A DNA stretch of 64,000 nt from Clostridium_AM tanneri (GCF_033659955.1 NZ_JARUJP010000015.1:41820-105819); one strand, 5' to 3'; shown: positions 41,877-51,895, numbered from the stretch's first letter. Translations and numbers: made by a program. The notes: a model not told the origin generated them from the letters alone.

Positions 41877-42953
41877 TTAAGGAACTCGGTTTCTAATTTT
41901 ACTTACTATAAATATTAATAACGGAAAGAAAAGCTGAAAAGGAAGGGCATAGTATTTATAATATTTGGCAGTCCATGAAACTAAACTCATTATGTCCTCA
42001 TATAGTATGTTGGATAAATTAAGCATTACTAAACCTACTGGAAGGCATAATATTTTATAGTTATTTATTTTAAACATATTGCTTATTCCTAGAGAAGTAG
42101 CATAAAGACATAAGCTAATTTTTATCATTCCGAAAACATTTAAAATTACTCCTCCAATTATCTCTAATCTTTGAATAAACTCTCCTACTTTAATTCTGCT
42201 AAGTAATGTGTAAAAGGGGAAATATAAAAAACCCAGTATTTTTTCTCCTAATATAGACACTTGGAAAAAGCTATTTATCACCAACAGTACACCACCTAAA
42301 ATTAATCCTAGAAAGTACCCCTTTTTTAACGCTTTTTTGTTCTTTATTTTAGAAAACACAGTAATAAACAAAATACATTCTCCAAAGGGAAAGGTAAGCG
42401 TAGACCAGGTTCCTAGCAGAACAGGCTTTATACCTTGTGCCATTATGGGGAGAACATTATATATATTTATCTTTGATATAAGCAGAGTAATAAGAATGCC
42501 CATAGTAAGCAAAGTAATTACGGTAGCAAATAACGAAAACTCTGCTATAATCTCACACCCCTTTTTTACCATATATACTGCTGTTAATGCGGATAAAATT
42601 ATAATTGCCATTCTAGGAGTTTCAGGCATAGTTAATGTATTCATAAACTCCCCGAAGTCTCTTAATGTAAGTGCCCCTAAATGCAAGAAATACCATACAT
42701 ACAGAATATTTATAACCTTTCCTAGAATCCTCCCCATAACCTTCTCATTTATTGAATATAGGTCTTCACCTTCATAAATTAATTGTATTTTATAATAAAG
42801 CATGAAAAGTATGTATGCTGCTCCTAATGCAATAATTACAGAAATCCATGAGTTTCTTTGTGCTTCTATTGCAGTTGGAAATATTATTGCTCCATCTAAA
42901 ATAAAAGCTAAAATTAAAGCTGCTGCCTGTTTGGATGATATTTCCTCTCTCAT
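41877..42953 (-). CDS. Spore germination receptor B subunit (GerAB/GerKB-type permease)
   Basis: 358 residues with about ten membrane helices in the amino-acid/polyamine permease fold used by germinant-receptor B subunits, which bind the nutrient in the spore inner membrane. The opening EEISSKQAAALILAFILDGAIIF and LRDFGEFMNTLTMPETPR are typical. It is the last gene of a four-gene ger operon in the order A, C, small ORF, B. Confidence 0.92.
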   Translation of the reverse strand: MREEISSKQAAALILAFILDGAIIFPTAIEAQRNSWISVIIALGAAYILFMLYYKIQLIYEGEDLYSINEKVMGRILGKVINILYVWYFLHLGALTLRDFGEFMNTLTMPETPRMAIIILSALTAVYMVKKGCEIIAEFSLFATVITLLTMGILITLLISKINIYNVLPIMAQGIKPVLLGTWSTLTFPFGECILFITVFSKIKNKKALKKGYFLGLILGGVLLVINSFFQVSILGEKILGFLYFPFYTLLSRIKVGEFIQRLEIIGGVILNVFGMIKISLCLYATSLGISNMFKINNYKILCLPVGLVMLNLSNILYEDIMSLVSWTAKYYKYYALPFQLFFPLLIFIVSKIRNRVP

Positions 42954-42962
42954 AATACTCTT

Positions 42963-43175
42963 TTACTCCTCTGTAATAACCATTATAACTTTTTTAATCC
43001 CCTCTGAAGGACTAGGTATCCTTATTTCTAGTGCAATTAAGCAGCTAGAAATAAAAGCTATTAAGAAAATTATAGCATAGGGTAAGAATTTCCTTAGTTT
43101 ATACTCTTTCAATACAGGATAACCATCAATCATAAATAAAATTCCATATCCAATAATAACAAATGTAATAGCCAA
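42963..43175 (-). CDS. Small two-helix membrane protein in ger operon (D-subunit-like)
   Basis: 70 residues: one helix at about 2-16 (AITFVIIGYGILFMI) and one at about 32-49, separated by a basic loop (KEYKLRKF). Small two-helix proteins of this size in germinant-receptor operons are called D subunits and modulate receptor function. It is 10 bp from the B gene and 14 bp from the C gene, so it is surely part of the operon. Similarity to known D subunits is by size and topology only. Confidence 0.75.
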   Translation of the reverse strand: MAITFVIIGYGILFMIDGYPVLKEYKLRKFLPYAIIFLIAFISSCLIALEIRIPSPSEGIKKVIMVITEE

Positions 43176-43188
43176 ACAATCCCTCTCC

Positions 43189-44349
43189 CTATTCTGTACT
43201 TACCACTTTTCCCGTATTTTCAATGTTAACCGTTACCTGCACCTCTACTGGCACTTTACTAAACTCTTTATCCCATTCATTTTTTAAGTTGTTCCATAGT
43301 TTAGGGTTACTAATTTCCACAGCCTTTCCAAAACCAAATACATCTGATTTATAGTCCTGTTGAACAAATTTAACAGTTTTAAGAATACGGTCTCTTATAT
43401 CAGCCTCTACAGTATTTTTAAGATTTTTTATAGACTTCTCATCCACATAATTCATAGGGTAATTCATCTCACCAACACCTGCATTTAATTCTATAGACAC
43501 TAATACACTTATATTTTCACCATCGCTTTTTTTACTGCTCTTAATTTTAGTTCTTGAGTCAAAAATCTCCATAGTTGCTAACTTAGCTTCTGTTAGATCT
43601 TTCCCTTCATTAATTGTACTAACCATCAAAGGGTTCTTAAATTCATTTCTTAAAAGCACTACCACTAAAGTTTCATGGGGGCTAAGTTTTCCTACCATTC
43701 TGCGATTTAAGAATACTGCAGACCCTTCTATTCTAATCATATCTTTTCCTTGGTCTTTATAAATTGTAATAATCGGTACAATAGGCTTTATAGTCTCCTC
43801 TAAAATTTTAGACCCAAATTCCACTAAATCCTGCTCAGGAAATGTTCCCACAAACTTTTGTGTTCTCATGGCATACCTTAAGGTAAATTGTCTTTCCTTC
43901 TGTAAGACAGCCTCTAATCTTACTACCTCTTCTGCCGATGAACCACAGCTGATGTAGAGCATGTTATCTTGCCTTACTTCGGCATCTCTATAAAAAAAAT
44001 CTAATGTTTTAAATACATCTTCTTGAGCTACTTTATCGCTTATTATAATAGACTGCAGGTGGCTCCAATAAGTTTTTCTTCCATATAAAGGTGCAGATTT
44101 TCTTATTGCTTCAAATACGCTTTTTCCTTCAGTGGATATAACTACAGGAACTAATTCAATACCACTGGCAGTAGGTTTTGCGTTTATAGCTCTTATAGTT
44201 ATCCTATACATATCCTTTTTTTTAGCATAGTCTATGCCTACAGTCCCAACCACTAATCTCTCGTCTATCTCACTATAACTCCAGCATCCGCTTAGCAATA
44301 CACTGCAAACAATAGTTAATAATATAAAAATACTTTTTCTATGTTTCAT
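43189..44349 (-). CDS. Spore germination receptor C subunit (Ger(x)C lipoprotein)
   Basis: 386 residues beginning with a lipoprotein signal (lipobox LLSGC, Cys22), then the conserved CWSYSEIDERLVVGTVGIDY start of Ger(x)C proteins and three soluble domains. C subunits sit on the outer face of the spore inner membrane and are essential for the receptor. It starts 9 bp after the A-subunit gene. Confidence 0.94.
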   Translation of the reverse strand: MKHRKSIFILLTIVCSVLLSGCWSYSEIDERLVVGTVGIDYAKKKDMYRITIRAINAKPTASGIELVPVVISTEGKSVFEAIRKSAPLYGRKTYWSHLQSIIISDKVAQEDVFKTLDFFYRDAEVRQDNMLYISCGSSAEEVVRLEAVLQKERQFTLRYAMRTQKFVGTFPEQDLVEFGSKILEETIKPIVPIITIYKDQGKDMIRIEGSAVFLNRRMVGKLSPHETLVVVLLRNEFKNPLMVSTINEGKDLTEAKLATMEIFDSRTKIKSSKKSDGENISVLVSIELNAGVGEMNYPMNYVDEKSIKNLKNTVEADIRDRILKTVKFVQQDYKSDVFGFGKAVEISNPKLWNNLKNEWDKEFSKVPVEVQVTVNIENTGKVVSTE

Positions 44350-44358
44350 TATATTGTA

Positions 44359-45864
44359 TCACCTCGTGGAAAACTTTTTCTTACTACTATTACGAACAAG
44401 GTTTTTAGCTGCAATTATCCTTATTCTGTACTTCATATACCACCAAGGCAGCCTGATAATTGTATCCTGTACATCATAGCTGCTAAAGGTTGTAAGCCCC
44501 ATTGTATAGGGAACTCCAAAGGACTTAAGAGAAAGCATATATGTTGTTATCAGTATAAGTGAGAAAACTAGTCCATAAAATCCTAACATTGCAGAAAAGG
44601 CAAGACAAAATAATCTAATAAAGACAACAGGCCCAGTAGTAAAAGGTAATAAAAAACTGGTTGTTCCAGATACTGCCGTCATAATTATAATCGGTGCACT
44701 CACTAATCTTGCACTAATTGCCGCCTGGCCAAGTATGAGTCCTCCTACAATACTTACAGTTGGCCCTATATTAGGAGGTAGTCTTCTGCTAGCTTCAATA
44801 AGAGTTTCAAAAACTAGAAGCATTAACAGTAACTCTAAAATTGTTGGAAAAGGTATGGAATTCCTTGCTGCCATAATGCTAAAAAGTAAATTGGTTGGGA
44901 TAAGCTCCTGATGATAATTTACCATAGCCAAATAAATAGCTGGAGTCAAACTGGTTATAGCAAAGGAAATATATCTTAATATCCTGTAAAAGCTTGCTAT
45001 TGTATAGCTCTTGTAATAATCTTCATTGGTTTGAAAATTCTCCACAAGTAAATGAGGAAGAGTCAAAATCTGTGGACTTCCATCACATATTACTACAACT
45101 CTCCCCTCTAAAAGTTTGGCACAAGCAATATCAGGCCTATCAGTGAATCCTATAGTCGGAAACACTGAAAGAGGTGAATCCTCAATAAAACTTTCTATAT
45201 AATAGGAGTCCAAAATACCATCCAGTTCTACTTCTCTTATTCTTTTAAATACCTCTTCGACTATCTTATCTGATGCAATATTTTCCATGTAACTTATGCA
45301 TATTTGCGTTTTTGTTTGTGTTCCCAATGTTAAATATCTTATCTTTAAATCCTGATTATGTATTATTTGCTGAATTAGGGCTACATTTGTATCAATAGAC
45401 TCTGTAAATCCTAATTTAGGACCTCTTGAAACCTTATTAGATTCTGGCTCTTCTATAGCCCTTTCTTTTCTTTTTGAAGTATCTACTACAACAGCTTCTT
45501 TGCAGCCTTCTATAAATAATACTGCATTCCCTTTCACAAGATTATTTATACAATCATCAATGGTTTCTATTTTGTTGTTATCATGTGTCAGCATTACTTT
45601 TAGGAGAATAAAATTTATCCTTTTATCCGCTTCAATAGCACTACTAATTTCTTTTGACATTATGGGCTTTATTATACTCTCCACTATTTCCTTAGTATCA
45701 CATAAGTTTTTTATAAATATAGAACAAAATTGTATACTTTCCTCCGCCGCACTTTCGAATCTTTTATATATCAAGGATTGATTGTCGCTTAAAATCGTTT
45801 TAACAGTATCTATGTTTTTATCTATATTCTCCATAATAGGGATGCAACCTTGTTGAATATCCAT
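44359..45864 (-). CDS. Spore germination receptor A subunit (GerAA/GerKA-type)
   Basis: 501 residues: a soluble N-terminal half (with GKAVLFIEG-like GNAVLFIEGCKEA and the RGPKLGFTESIDTN motif) and a C-terminal half with four to five membrane segments including RLPPNIGPTVSIVGGLILGQAA. It leads the operon. GerA-family receptors couple nutrient binding to ion release. Expression would be in the forespore under sigma-G, but I could not identify a convincing sigma-G promoter upstream. Confidence 0.94.
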   Translation of the reverse strand: MDIQQGCIPIMENIDKNIDTVKTILSDNQSLIYKRFESAAEESIQFCSIFIKNLCDTKEIVESIIKPIMSKEISSAIEADKRINFILLKVMLTHDNNKIETIDDCINNLVKGNAVLFIEGCKEAVVVDTSKRKERAIEEPESNKVSRGPKLGFTESIDTNVALIQQIIHNQDLKIRYLTLGTQTKTQICISYMENIASDKIVEEVFKRIREVELDGILDSYYIESFIEDSPLSVFPTIGFTDRPDIACAKLLEGRVVVICDGSPQILTLPHLLVENFQTNEDYYKSYTIASFYRILRYISFAITSLTPAIYLAMVNYHQELIPTNLLFSIMAARNSIPFPTILELLLMLLVFETLIEASRRLPPNIGPTVSIVGGLILGQAAISARLVSAPIIIMTAVSGTTSFLLPFTTGPVVFIRLFCLAFSAMLGFYGLVFSLILITTYMLSLKSFGVPYTMGLTTFSSYDVQDTIIRLPWWYMKYRIRIIAAKNLVRNSSKKKFSTR

Positions 45865-46053
45865 ATTATACTCGCCCCGTTCCCTTTAATCTTGGAATCC
45901 TTTCATATTTTATTCTTTGCTATATATTATCTATAAATTTTGTTAGTTTATTCTAAAAATGAATAAATTATAAATACAGGAGAATAGTAAGTTAATTAAT
46001 ACTTCAATTATTTCTATATGGTTTATACCCTGTGAAAAACTCTAACTAGGTTA

Positions 46054-46107
46054 AAAAACGAGCAGTGGTATAACAGATTAAAATTAGTTATACCACTGCT
46101 CGTTTTT
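46054..46107 (-). terminator. metH terminator
   Basis: A perfect 21-bp stem (46054-46074 with 46087-46107), with AT-rich flanks, 110 nt beyond the metH stop. Apart from this, the 45865-46216 gap holds no gene I can support. Confidence 0.8.
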
Positions 46108-46216
46108 ATCTACATGATGTTCAACGGATTTTATCAGAACTTTTATAGATATTTTTTCTTAATACACAGCCCTGTTTACAAAATTCACTTTGCATTTTAT
46201 TATGAATAAACTTATC

Positions 46217-48604
46217 CTATTTACCCAAAACCTCCTCCGCTATCTTGACACTTTCCCTAGCATCCCTAGCATAGAAATCTGCCCCTATCATTTCCGCATA
46301 TTCCTTATTTAAAACTGCTCCGCCAACCATAACCTTACAATCATCACCACTTTCCTTTAAAGCTTCAATGGTCTTTTTCATATTAGCCACCGTAGTTGTC
46401 ATAAGGGCGCTTAAGCCTACAAGCTTAATATTATTTTCCTTTACCACTCTAACTACCTCTTCAATTGGTACATCCTTACCTAAGTCTATAACTTCAAAAC
46501 CATAGTTTTCTAAAAGTACCTTTACTATATTTTTGCCTATGTCATGAATATCACCTTTAACTGTTGCAACTACTATCTTTCCTTTTTCAATGTTACTAGT
46601 TCCACTGGTTAGAATGCTTTTCTTTATAACCTCAAAGGACCTTTTAACAGTTTCTGCAGATTGAATAAGCTGAGGTAAGAAAATTTCCCCGCTTTCATAT
46701 TCTTCTCCAACAAAGTCCAATGCAGGAATAATATATGAGTTTACTATTTCTATAGGCTCTTTAACCTTTAAAAGCTCCTTAGTACACTGCACAGAATCTT
46801 CTTCAATTCCAGCTATTATTATTTCTTTTAGGTCCTTATCTAAATTATTGTTCTTTACCTCAAAATTAGACTCTTCCTTATTTAGCTGATTGACCTTTGT
46901 ACCAGCCTTTCCATATTTGCTTATATAATTTTTACTTTCCTTGTCTATATTTGAAAGCACTTCAAAGGCATTAATAGTGGCTTTTATCTCTTCATCACCT
47001 GTATTGGTTATAGGCAAATCAAGGCCTGCATAAAGAGCCATGGAGAGGAAAGTTCTATTTAAAAGCTTTCTATTTGGAAGACCATAGGATATATTACTTA
47101 CTCCAAGTACAGTTTTAACACCTAGTTTTTCCTTTACCAGCTTTATAGCCCTTACTGTTTCTAGAACATCCTTCTGTTGAGCAGATGCTGTCAGTGCAAG
47201 GCAATCTATGATTATATCCTTTTTATCTATACCGTAGTCTTTAGCTCTCTTTAGGATTTTCTCTGCTATCTTTACTCTTTCCTCTGCAGTAGCTGGTATT
47301 CCCTTTTCATCTATGGTAAGAGCAATAACAGCGCCGCCATACTTTTTTACTATAGGAAACACCTTTTCCATGGTACTTTCCTTTCCGTTAACAGAGTTTA
47401 TTATAGGCTTTCCATTATAAACCCTAGCTCCTGCCTCTAATACTTCTGGAGTTGGACTATCTATGGTAACCGGAAGCTGAACAACCTTTTGTATTGCCTT
47501 CACAGCCTTAGTCATCATTTCCTTCTCGTCAATTTCAGGAAGCCCTACATTTAATCCTAGTATATCAGCGCCCTCTTCCTTCTGCTTAACTGCTTCAGCT
47601 TGAATATATTTTACACTTTTCTCTTTTAATTCTTCTTTATATCTTGCTTTTCCTGTAGGGTTAATTCTCTCCCCTATAATTTTAACACTACCATCTAAGA
47701 TTACCGTTTCAGTAGCAGAGCAAACTGAGGTATAATTTTTAGGTTTTGTGTCAGCAGGCTTTAATCCCTGTAAACTTTTCACTGCTGCTTTAATGTAATC
47801 CGGATTTGTACCACAACAGCCTCCAAAGATTCTTACCCCTTTTTCTGCCATTGTCTTTATATATTCTGCAAACTGCTCCGGTGCTATGTCGTAAATAGTT
47901 TTTTCACCGTCATACCTTGGCAATCCAGCGTTTGGCTGAACCATAACAGGGATAGAAGAATATTTTAGAATTTCTTCTACTATAGACATAAGCTCCTTAG
48001 GTCCCAGTGAGCAGTTAACTCCTAGAGCATCAACACCAAGTCCTTCTAGTACAAAAACCATTGTTTTAGGATCTGTACCCATTAGAGTTCTTCCATTCTC
48101 TTGAAAAGTCATAGTACAAAATACTGGCAGAGAACTATTTTCCTTAGCTGCAAGTATTGCCGCTTTAGTCTCATATAAATCTGACATAGTTTCTATTAAG
48201 ATTAGATCTGCTCCTGCTTTCTCTCCTATAATTACTTGTTTTTTAAATAACTCATAGGCTCCTTCAAAGCTTAAACTTCCTGTAGGCTCCATAATCTGAC
48301 CTATAGGTCCTATATCTAAAGCTACAAGCTTATCTGCCGCTGCTTCTCTAGCTACCTTAACTCCAGCAGTTATGACCTCTTCTATTAAAAACTGAGAATT
48401 ACTATATTTTAATTCATTGGCACCAAAAGTATTAGTAATTACTACATCAGAACCTGCTTCTATATATTGACGGTGTATCTTTCTTATAATATCTGGATTA
48501 GTTATATTAAGACTTTCCGGTAGTTCTCCTACCTTAAGCCCTTCTCTTTGAAGCATAGTTCCCATAGCTCCATCAAAAAACATAAATCTATCTTTTAATG
48601 ACAT
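46217..48604 (-). CDS. metH: Cobalamin-dependent methionine synthase
   Basis: Methylates homocysteine from methyltetrahydrofolate through B12. Domains are homocysteine-binding (about 1-290, zinc Cys in NCSLGPKE and FGGCCGTN), pterin-binding (about 310-570, GERINPTGK), B12 cap (about 600-670) and B12-binding with DIHDIGKN (about 690-795). The C-terminal AdoMet reactivation domain of E. coli MetH is absent, as is common in clostridia, so a separate activator is needed. I prefer the ATG at 48604, which has GGAAGTGG upstream, over the ATG at 48625. It follows metF by 93 bp and shares its SAM-controlled transcript. Confidence 0.94.
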   Translation of the reverse strand: MSLKDRFMFFDGAMGTMLQREGLKVGELPESLNITNPDIIRKIHRQYIEAGSDVVITNTFGANELKYSNSQFLIEEVITAGVKVAREAAADKLVALDIGPIGQIMEPTGSLSFEGAYELFKKQVIIGEKAGADLILIETMSDLYETKAAILAAKENSSLPVFCTMTFQENGRTLMGTDPKTMVFVLEGLGVDALGVNCSLGPKELMSIVEEILKYSSIPVMVQPNAGLPRYDGEKTIYDIAPEQFAEYIKTMAEKGVRIFGGCCGTNPDYIKAAVKSLQGLKPADTKPKNYTSVCSATETVILDGSVKIIGERINPTGKARYKEELKEKSVKYIQAEAVKQKEEGADILGLNVGLPEIDEKEMMTKAVKAIQKVVQLPVTIDSPTPEVLEAGARVYNGKPIINSVNGKESTMEKVFPIVKKYGGAVIALTIDEKGIPATAEERVKIAEKILKRAKDYGIDKKDIIIDCLALTASAQQKDVLETVRAIKLVKEKLGVKTVLGVSNISYGLPNRKLLNRTFLSMALYAGLDLPITNTGDEEIKATINAFEVLSNIDKESKNYISKYGKAGTKVNQLNKEESNFEVKNNNLDKDLKEIIIAGIEEDSVQCTKELLKVKEPIEIVNSYIIPALDFVGEEYESGEIFLPQLIQSAETVKRSFEVIKKSILTSGTSNIEKGKIVVATVKGDIHDIGKNIVKVLLENYGFEVIDLGKDVPIEEVVRVVKENNIKLVGLSALMTTTVANMKKTIEALKESGDDCKVMVGGAVLNKEYAEMIGADFYARDARESVKIAEEVLGK

Positions 48605-48697
48605 CTTGCCCACTTCCTTTCCCATAATTGTGTCTAATAAACCTATATATTAATTTAGATTTGCTTTCTCCTAAATATCCTCTTGCAACGGTTCTAT

Positions 48698-49594
48698 CTA
48701 GAAGGAGCTTACTGACTTATAATTTACAGACTTACGAATTTCCTCTACACTTTTTAGGATTTTCTTTACAATTTCTGATTTGTTCATAGTATAAAGATGT
48801 ATCCCTTCTACTCCACTGGCAACTAAATCAGAGACCTGTTCCGACGCATAAACTGTACCTGCTTCTAACAAAGATTCTGGTGAATACTGATATTTGTCTA
48901 AAAGTTTTTTCAGTCTATCAGGAATAGAAGCACCAGAAATCCATGAAATGCGGTTTATTAAATCTCTATCTACAGCAGGCATAACCCCAGCAATAACAGG
49001 AGTATTAATATTATACTTATATAACTTCTCCTTAAAATCATAAAAACTATTATTATTAAAGAAAAGTTGGGTAATTAATACCTCTGCACCACAATCTACT
49101 TTATCCCTAAGACTTTTTATTTCCCTATCTATATCCATAGATCCCATATATCCCTCTGGATAGGCTGCTGCAGATATACAAAACCCCTTTCTCTGAGCTA
49201 ATTCACAAATTAAGTCTTTGGAACTATTGTACTCTAAGTTCTCTGGTAATACAAAATCCTTGGGTATATCCCCTCTTAAGGCCAGTATATTGTCTATATT
49301 ATTTTCCTGTAGTTTATCCAACGTATTTTTAACTTCTCTCTTGGTAGAAGTTATACAGGTTAAGTGAGCTACTGTCTCTATTCCAAATTTATTTTTCACT
49401 GCTGATGCTAGCTCTATACTCCTGTCTTTGCTGCTTCCTCCAGCACCATAGGTTACACTTATAAAATCCGGATTCAACTCTTTTAACTCTGCAATAGTGT
49501 TGTATATTCCATCTAAGGATACACTCTGTTTTGGTGGAAATAACTCAAAGGATATTGTTAACTTTTTATGTAGAAATAAATCTTTTATAAACAC
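48698..49594 (-). CDS. metF: Methylenetetrahydrofolate reductase
   Basis: Makes methyltetrahydrofolate for the methionine synthase encoded next. 298 residues, normal length. Flavin TIM-barrel motifs are SFELFPPK with the catalytic Glu near residue 17, FISVTYGAGGSS, LALRGDIP and ITQLFFNN. The gene lies behind a SAM-I riboswitch and leads the metF-metH operon. Confidence 0.95.
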   Translation of the reverse strand: MFIKDLFLHKKLTISFELFPPKQSVSLDGIYNTIAELKELNPDFISVTYGAGGSSKDRSIELASAVKNKFGIETVAHLTCITSTKREVKNTLDKLQENNIDNILALRGDIPKDFVLPENLEYNSSKDLICELAQRKGFCISAAAYPEGYMGSMDIDREIKSLRDKVDCGAEVLITQLFFNNNSFYDFKEKLYKYNINTPVIAGVMPAVDRDLINRISWISGASIPDRLKKLLDKYQYSPESLLEAGTVYASEQVSDLVASGVEGIHLYTMNKSEIVKKILKSVEEIRKSVNYKSVSSF

Positions 49595-49650
49595 TTTAAA
49601 ACCCCCTTATTTATCGTATTTAGGTAATGATTTTGCAGCTGTTATAAAAT

Positions 49651-49684
49651 AAAAAAGCTGCCTTTCCATAAGAAAAGCAGCTCT
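49651..49684 (-). terminator. Riboswitch terminator of the metF leader
   Basis: AGAGCTGCTTTTC and GGAAAGGCAGCTTTTTT on the minus strand form a strong U-tailed hairpin between the SAM-I aptamer and metF. It is the expression platform. Confidence 0.88.
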
Positions 49685-49718
49685 AAAAATCTTAAATTAA
49701 CATTATGAGACTACTATT

Positions 49719-49828
49719 CTTATCTGTCAGAATAACTAATATTCTGCAGGAATTGACACCGATACATTCACTTTTGAATGCCGGTTGTCGGGTTTCATAG
49801 GGCCAGTCCCTCCACCACTCTTGATAAG
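49719..49828 (-). promoter_or_regulatory. SAM-I (S-box) riboswitch of metF-metH
   Basis: On the minus strand CTTATCAAGAGTGGTGGAGG, the conserved GGACTGGCCCTATGAAACCC core and the CAACC junction are present. The aptamer closes with P1 CTTATC/GATAAG. SAM binding should favour the downstream terminator. Confidence 0.96.
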
Positions 49829-49856
49829 AAAATTTTATTATATACATTTTATGCTA

Positions 49857-49885
49857 ATATTAATACTTTTCATTATATTTGTCAA
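49857..49885 (-). promoter_or_regulatory. Promoter of the metF leader
   Basis: TTGACA-type box (49880-49885), 17 bp, TAATAT (49857-49862) on the minus strand, about 20 nt before the aptamer. Confidence 0.6.
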
Positions 49886-50136
49886 CAAAAACTTTAGAGC
49901 TTCTCTAACCATTGAAACTGCTCATATTTCAGAATAAAACCTTGATATATAAGGTTTCTAAGGATCTATAATTACATAGATTAAAAACAATTCACATAAA
50001 GTTGTTGTATAATTATCATATAATAATTATTCCTCCCTTCTTTTGCAGAAAAAAGTTTTTTAACGGAAAATTAAGGAATATCAACACTTTATGAAATTCA
50101 CATCAGTTTAATATTCAAACTTTTGTTTTTTATATA

Positions 50137-50166
50137 TTGACAGTGCATTCTAATATCTGGTATGAT
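50137..50166 (+). promoter_or_regulatory. Promoter of the metY leader
   Basis: TTGACA (50137-50142), 18-bp spacer, TATGAT (50161-50166), about 20 nt upstream of the second SAM-I aptamer. Confidence 0.75.
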
Positions 50167-50186
50167 AGTTTCAATCGAATACGGAA

Positions 50187-50301
50187 CTTCTTATCAAGAG
50201 AGGCTGAGGGACTGGCCCTATGACGCCCGGCAACCTGAATATATTAACAGTATATTCAACGGTGCTAATTCCAGCAGGTAGTAAACCTGAGAGATGAGAA
50301 G
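50187..50301 (+). promoter_or_regulatory. SAM-I (S-box) riboswitch of metY
   Basis: CTTCTTATCAAGAGAGGC, GGACTGGCCCTATGACGCCC and GGCAACC are the aptamer hallmarks, with P1 closed by GATGAGAAG. It is the divergent counterpart of the metF aptamer about 360 bp away. Confidence 0.96.
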
Positions 50302-50312
50302 CATGAGGATTT

Positions 50313-50348
50313 AAACTTCTTGTGTCTCATCAACACGAGAAGTTTTTT
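50313..50348 (+). terminator. Riboswitch terminator of the metY leader
   Basis: AAACTTCTTGTGT (50313-50325) pairs with AACACGAGAAGTTT (50332-50345), ending in T6. Its left arm can alternatively pair with the aptamer's P1 3' strand. Confidence 0.88.
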
Positions 50349-50459
50349 GTTTTACGTAAAATTTTTAAGCAGAGGTAAAAATAATTTGCTTAGTTAAACT
50401 CTAAATATAGAAGTTCCGTGTGAGTACAAAATTATGAATTATTTGAGGAGGAATTTATT

Positions 50460-51737
50460 ATGACAAGAAAATTAAGATTTGATACTATTCAAGCACACGG
50501 AGGACACACACCAGATGCAAGCAGTAAATCAAGAGCAGTTCCAATTTATCAAACATCTTCTTATGTTTTTGACAGCGCAGAACATGCTGCTAACTTATTT
50601 GGTCTTGCAGAGTCAGGAAACATTTATACAAGATTAACAAATCCAACTACTGCTGTCTTAGAAGAAAGAGTTGCTCAACTAGAAGGCGGCGTTGGTGCTG
50701 TGGCCACTGCTTCAGGAATGGCTGCAATTACTTACGCTATAACAAATATCGCAGGTGCTGGTGATGAAATAGTCGCTGCTGCTACCCTCTACGGTGGAAC
50801 TTACACACTATTTACTCATACCTTTAAAAACTTTGGAATTAAGGTCAATCTTGTAAATCCAGATGATCCAGCAAACTTTGAAGCTGCTATAACTGAAAAA
50901 ACTAAGGCAGTGTATATAGAAACTATAGGTAATCCAGGAATAAACCTTGTAGATATTCAAGCTGTTGCAGATATTGCACATAGCCATGGTGTTCCTCTAG
51001 TAGTAGATAATACCTTTGCATCACCTTATCTTTGCAGACCAATCGAATTTGGCGCAGATATTATAGTTCATTCTCTTACAAAGTTCATTGGCGGACACGG
51101 CACATCTATAGGTGGTATAGTTATAGATTCAGGAAAATTCAACTGGGATAATGGAAAATTTCCTGGTCTAGTAGAGCCTGACGAAAGTTATCACGGACTA
51201 AAATTTGTAGAAGCCGTTGGTGCTGCTGCTTATATTACTAAGTTAAGAGTATCTCTTTTAAGAGATTTAGGAGCTTGTATATCACCATTCAACTCTTTCT
51301 TACTTATATTAGGAGTTGAAACTCTATCCCTTAGAGTACAAAAGCACGTAGAGAACACTAGAAAAATCGTGGAATTCTTAAGTAATCATCCTAAAGTTCA
51401 GTGGGTTAACTATCCAGAATTAGAGGGTAACAAATATTATGATTTATCTAAAAAGTATCTTCCTCTAGGAGCCGGTTCTATATTCACTTTTGGGGTAAAT
51501 GGCGGAGTTGAAGCTGGTAAAAAGATAATAGAGAACGTGAAAATATTCTCACACCTTGCTAATGTTGGAGATGCTAAATCCTTAATAATTCACCCAGCTT
51601 CTACAACTCACTCTCAACTTAGTGAAGAGCAGTTAACTGAAGCAGGAGTTAGCCCTGAACTTATAAGAATTTCTATAGGAATTGAAGATGTGACTGACCT
51701 GATTGCAGATCTTTCAGACGCATTAGAGCAAGTATAA
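50460..51737 (+). CDS. metY: O-acetylhomoserine sulfhydrylase (PLP enzyme)
   Basis: Makes homocysteine from O-acetylhomoserine and sulfide. 425 residues, normal for MetY. The PLP lysine lies in SLTKFIGGHGTS (about residue 207), and the RLTNPTTAVLEERVAQLEGG and ATASGMAAITYA motifs are typical. The SAM-I leader and the metX gene downstream (whose enzyme makes its substrate) fit exactly. GAGGAGG precedes the ATG. Confidence 0.95.
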   Translation: MTRKLRFDTIQAHGGHTPDASSKSRAVPIYQTSSYVFDSAEHAANLFGLAESGNIYTRLTNPTTAVLEERVAQLEGGVGAVATASGMAAITYAITNIAGAGDEIVAAATLYGGTYTLFTHTFKNFGIKVNLVNPDDPANFEAAITEKTKAVYIETIGNPGINLVDIQAVADIAHSHGVPLVVDNTFASPYLCRPIEFGADIIVHSLTKFIGGHGTSIGGIVIDSGKFNWDNGKFPGLVEPDESYHGLKFVEAVGAAAYITKLRVSLLRDLGACISPFNSFLLILGVETLSLRVQKHVENTRKIVEFLSNHPKVQWVNYPELEGNKYYDLSKKYLPLGAGSIFTFGVNGGVEAGKKIIENVKIFSHLANVGDAKSLIIHPASTTHSQLSEEQLTEAGVSPELIRISIGIEDVTDLIADLSDALEQV

Positions 51738-51799
51738 GGCCTTAACTTTATAAAATTAATGCTTTATAACATTATAACTTTGAATTAATATAGCCCACT

Positions 51800-51875
51800 A
51801 GACAATTGGTAGTATCCCATGTTTCCTCCTAATAGCATAGTATCTTTAATATATTTACTACCAATTGTCTTTTTA
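51800..51875 (+). terminator. Long-loop hairpin between metY and metX
   Basis: A perfect 15-bp stem (51800-51814 with 51856-51870), a 41-nt loop and a T5 tail. It may end part of the metY transcripts. The loop contains CCTCC (51824-51828), complementary to the metX Shine-Dalgarno GGAGG at 51883-51887. Confidence 0.65.
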
Positions 51876-51895
51876 TAAATTTGGAGGTGTATCTA

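Noticed and set aside
45865..45960. Sigma-G promoter of the ger operon
   Set aside because: Candidate boxes were too weak to name although one is expected.
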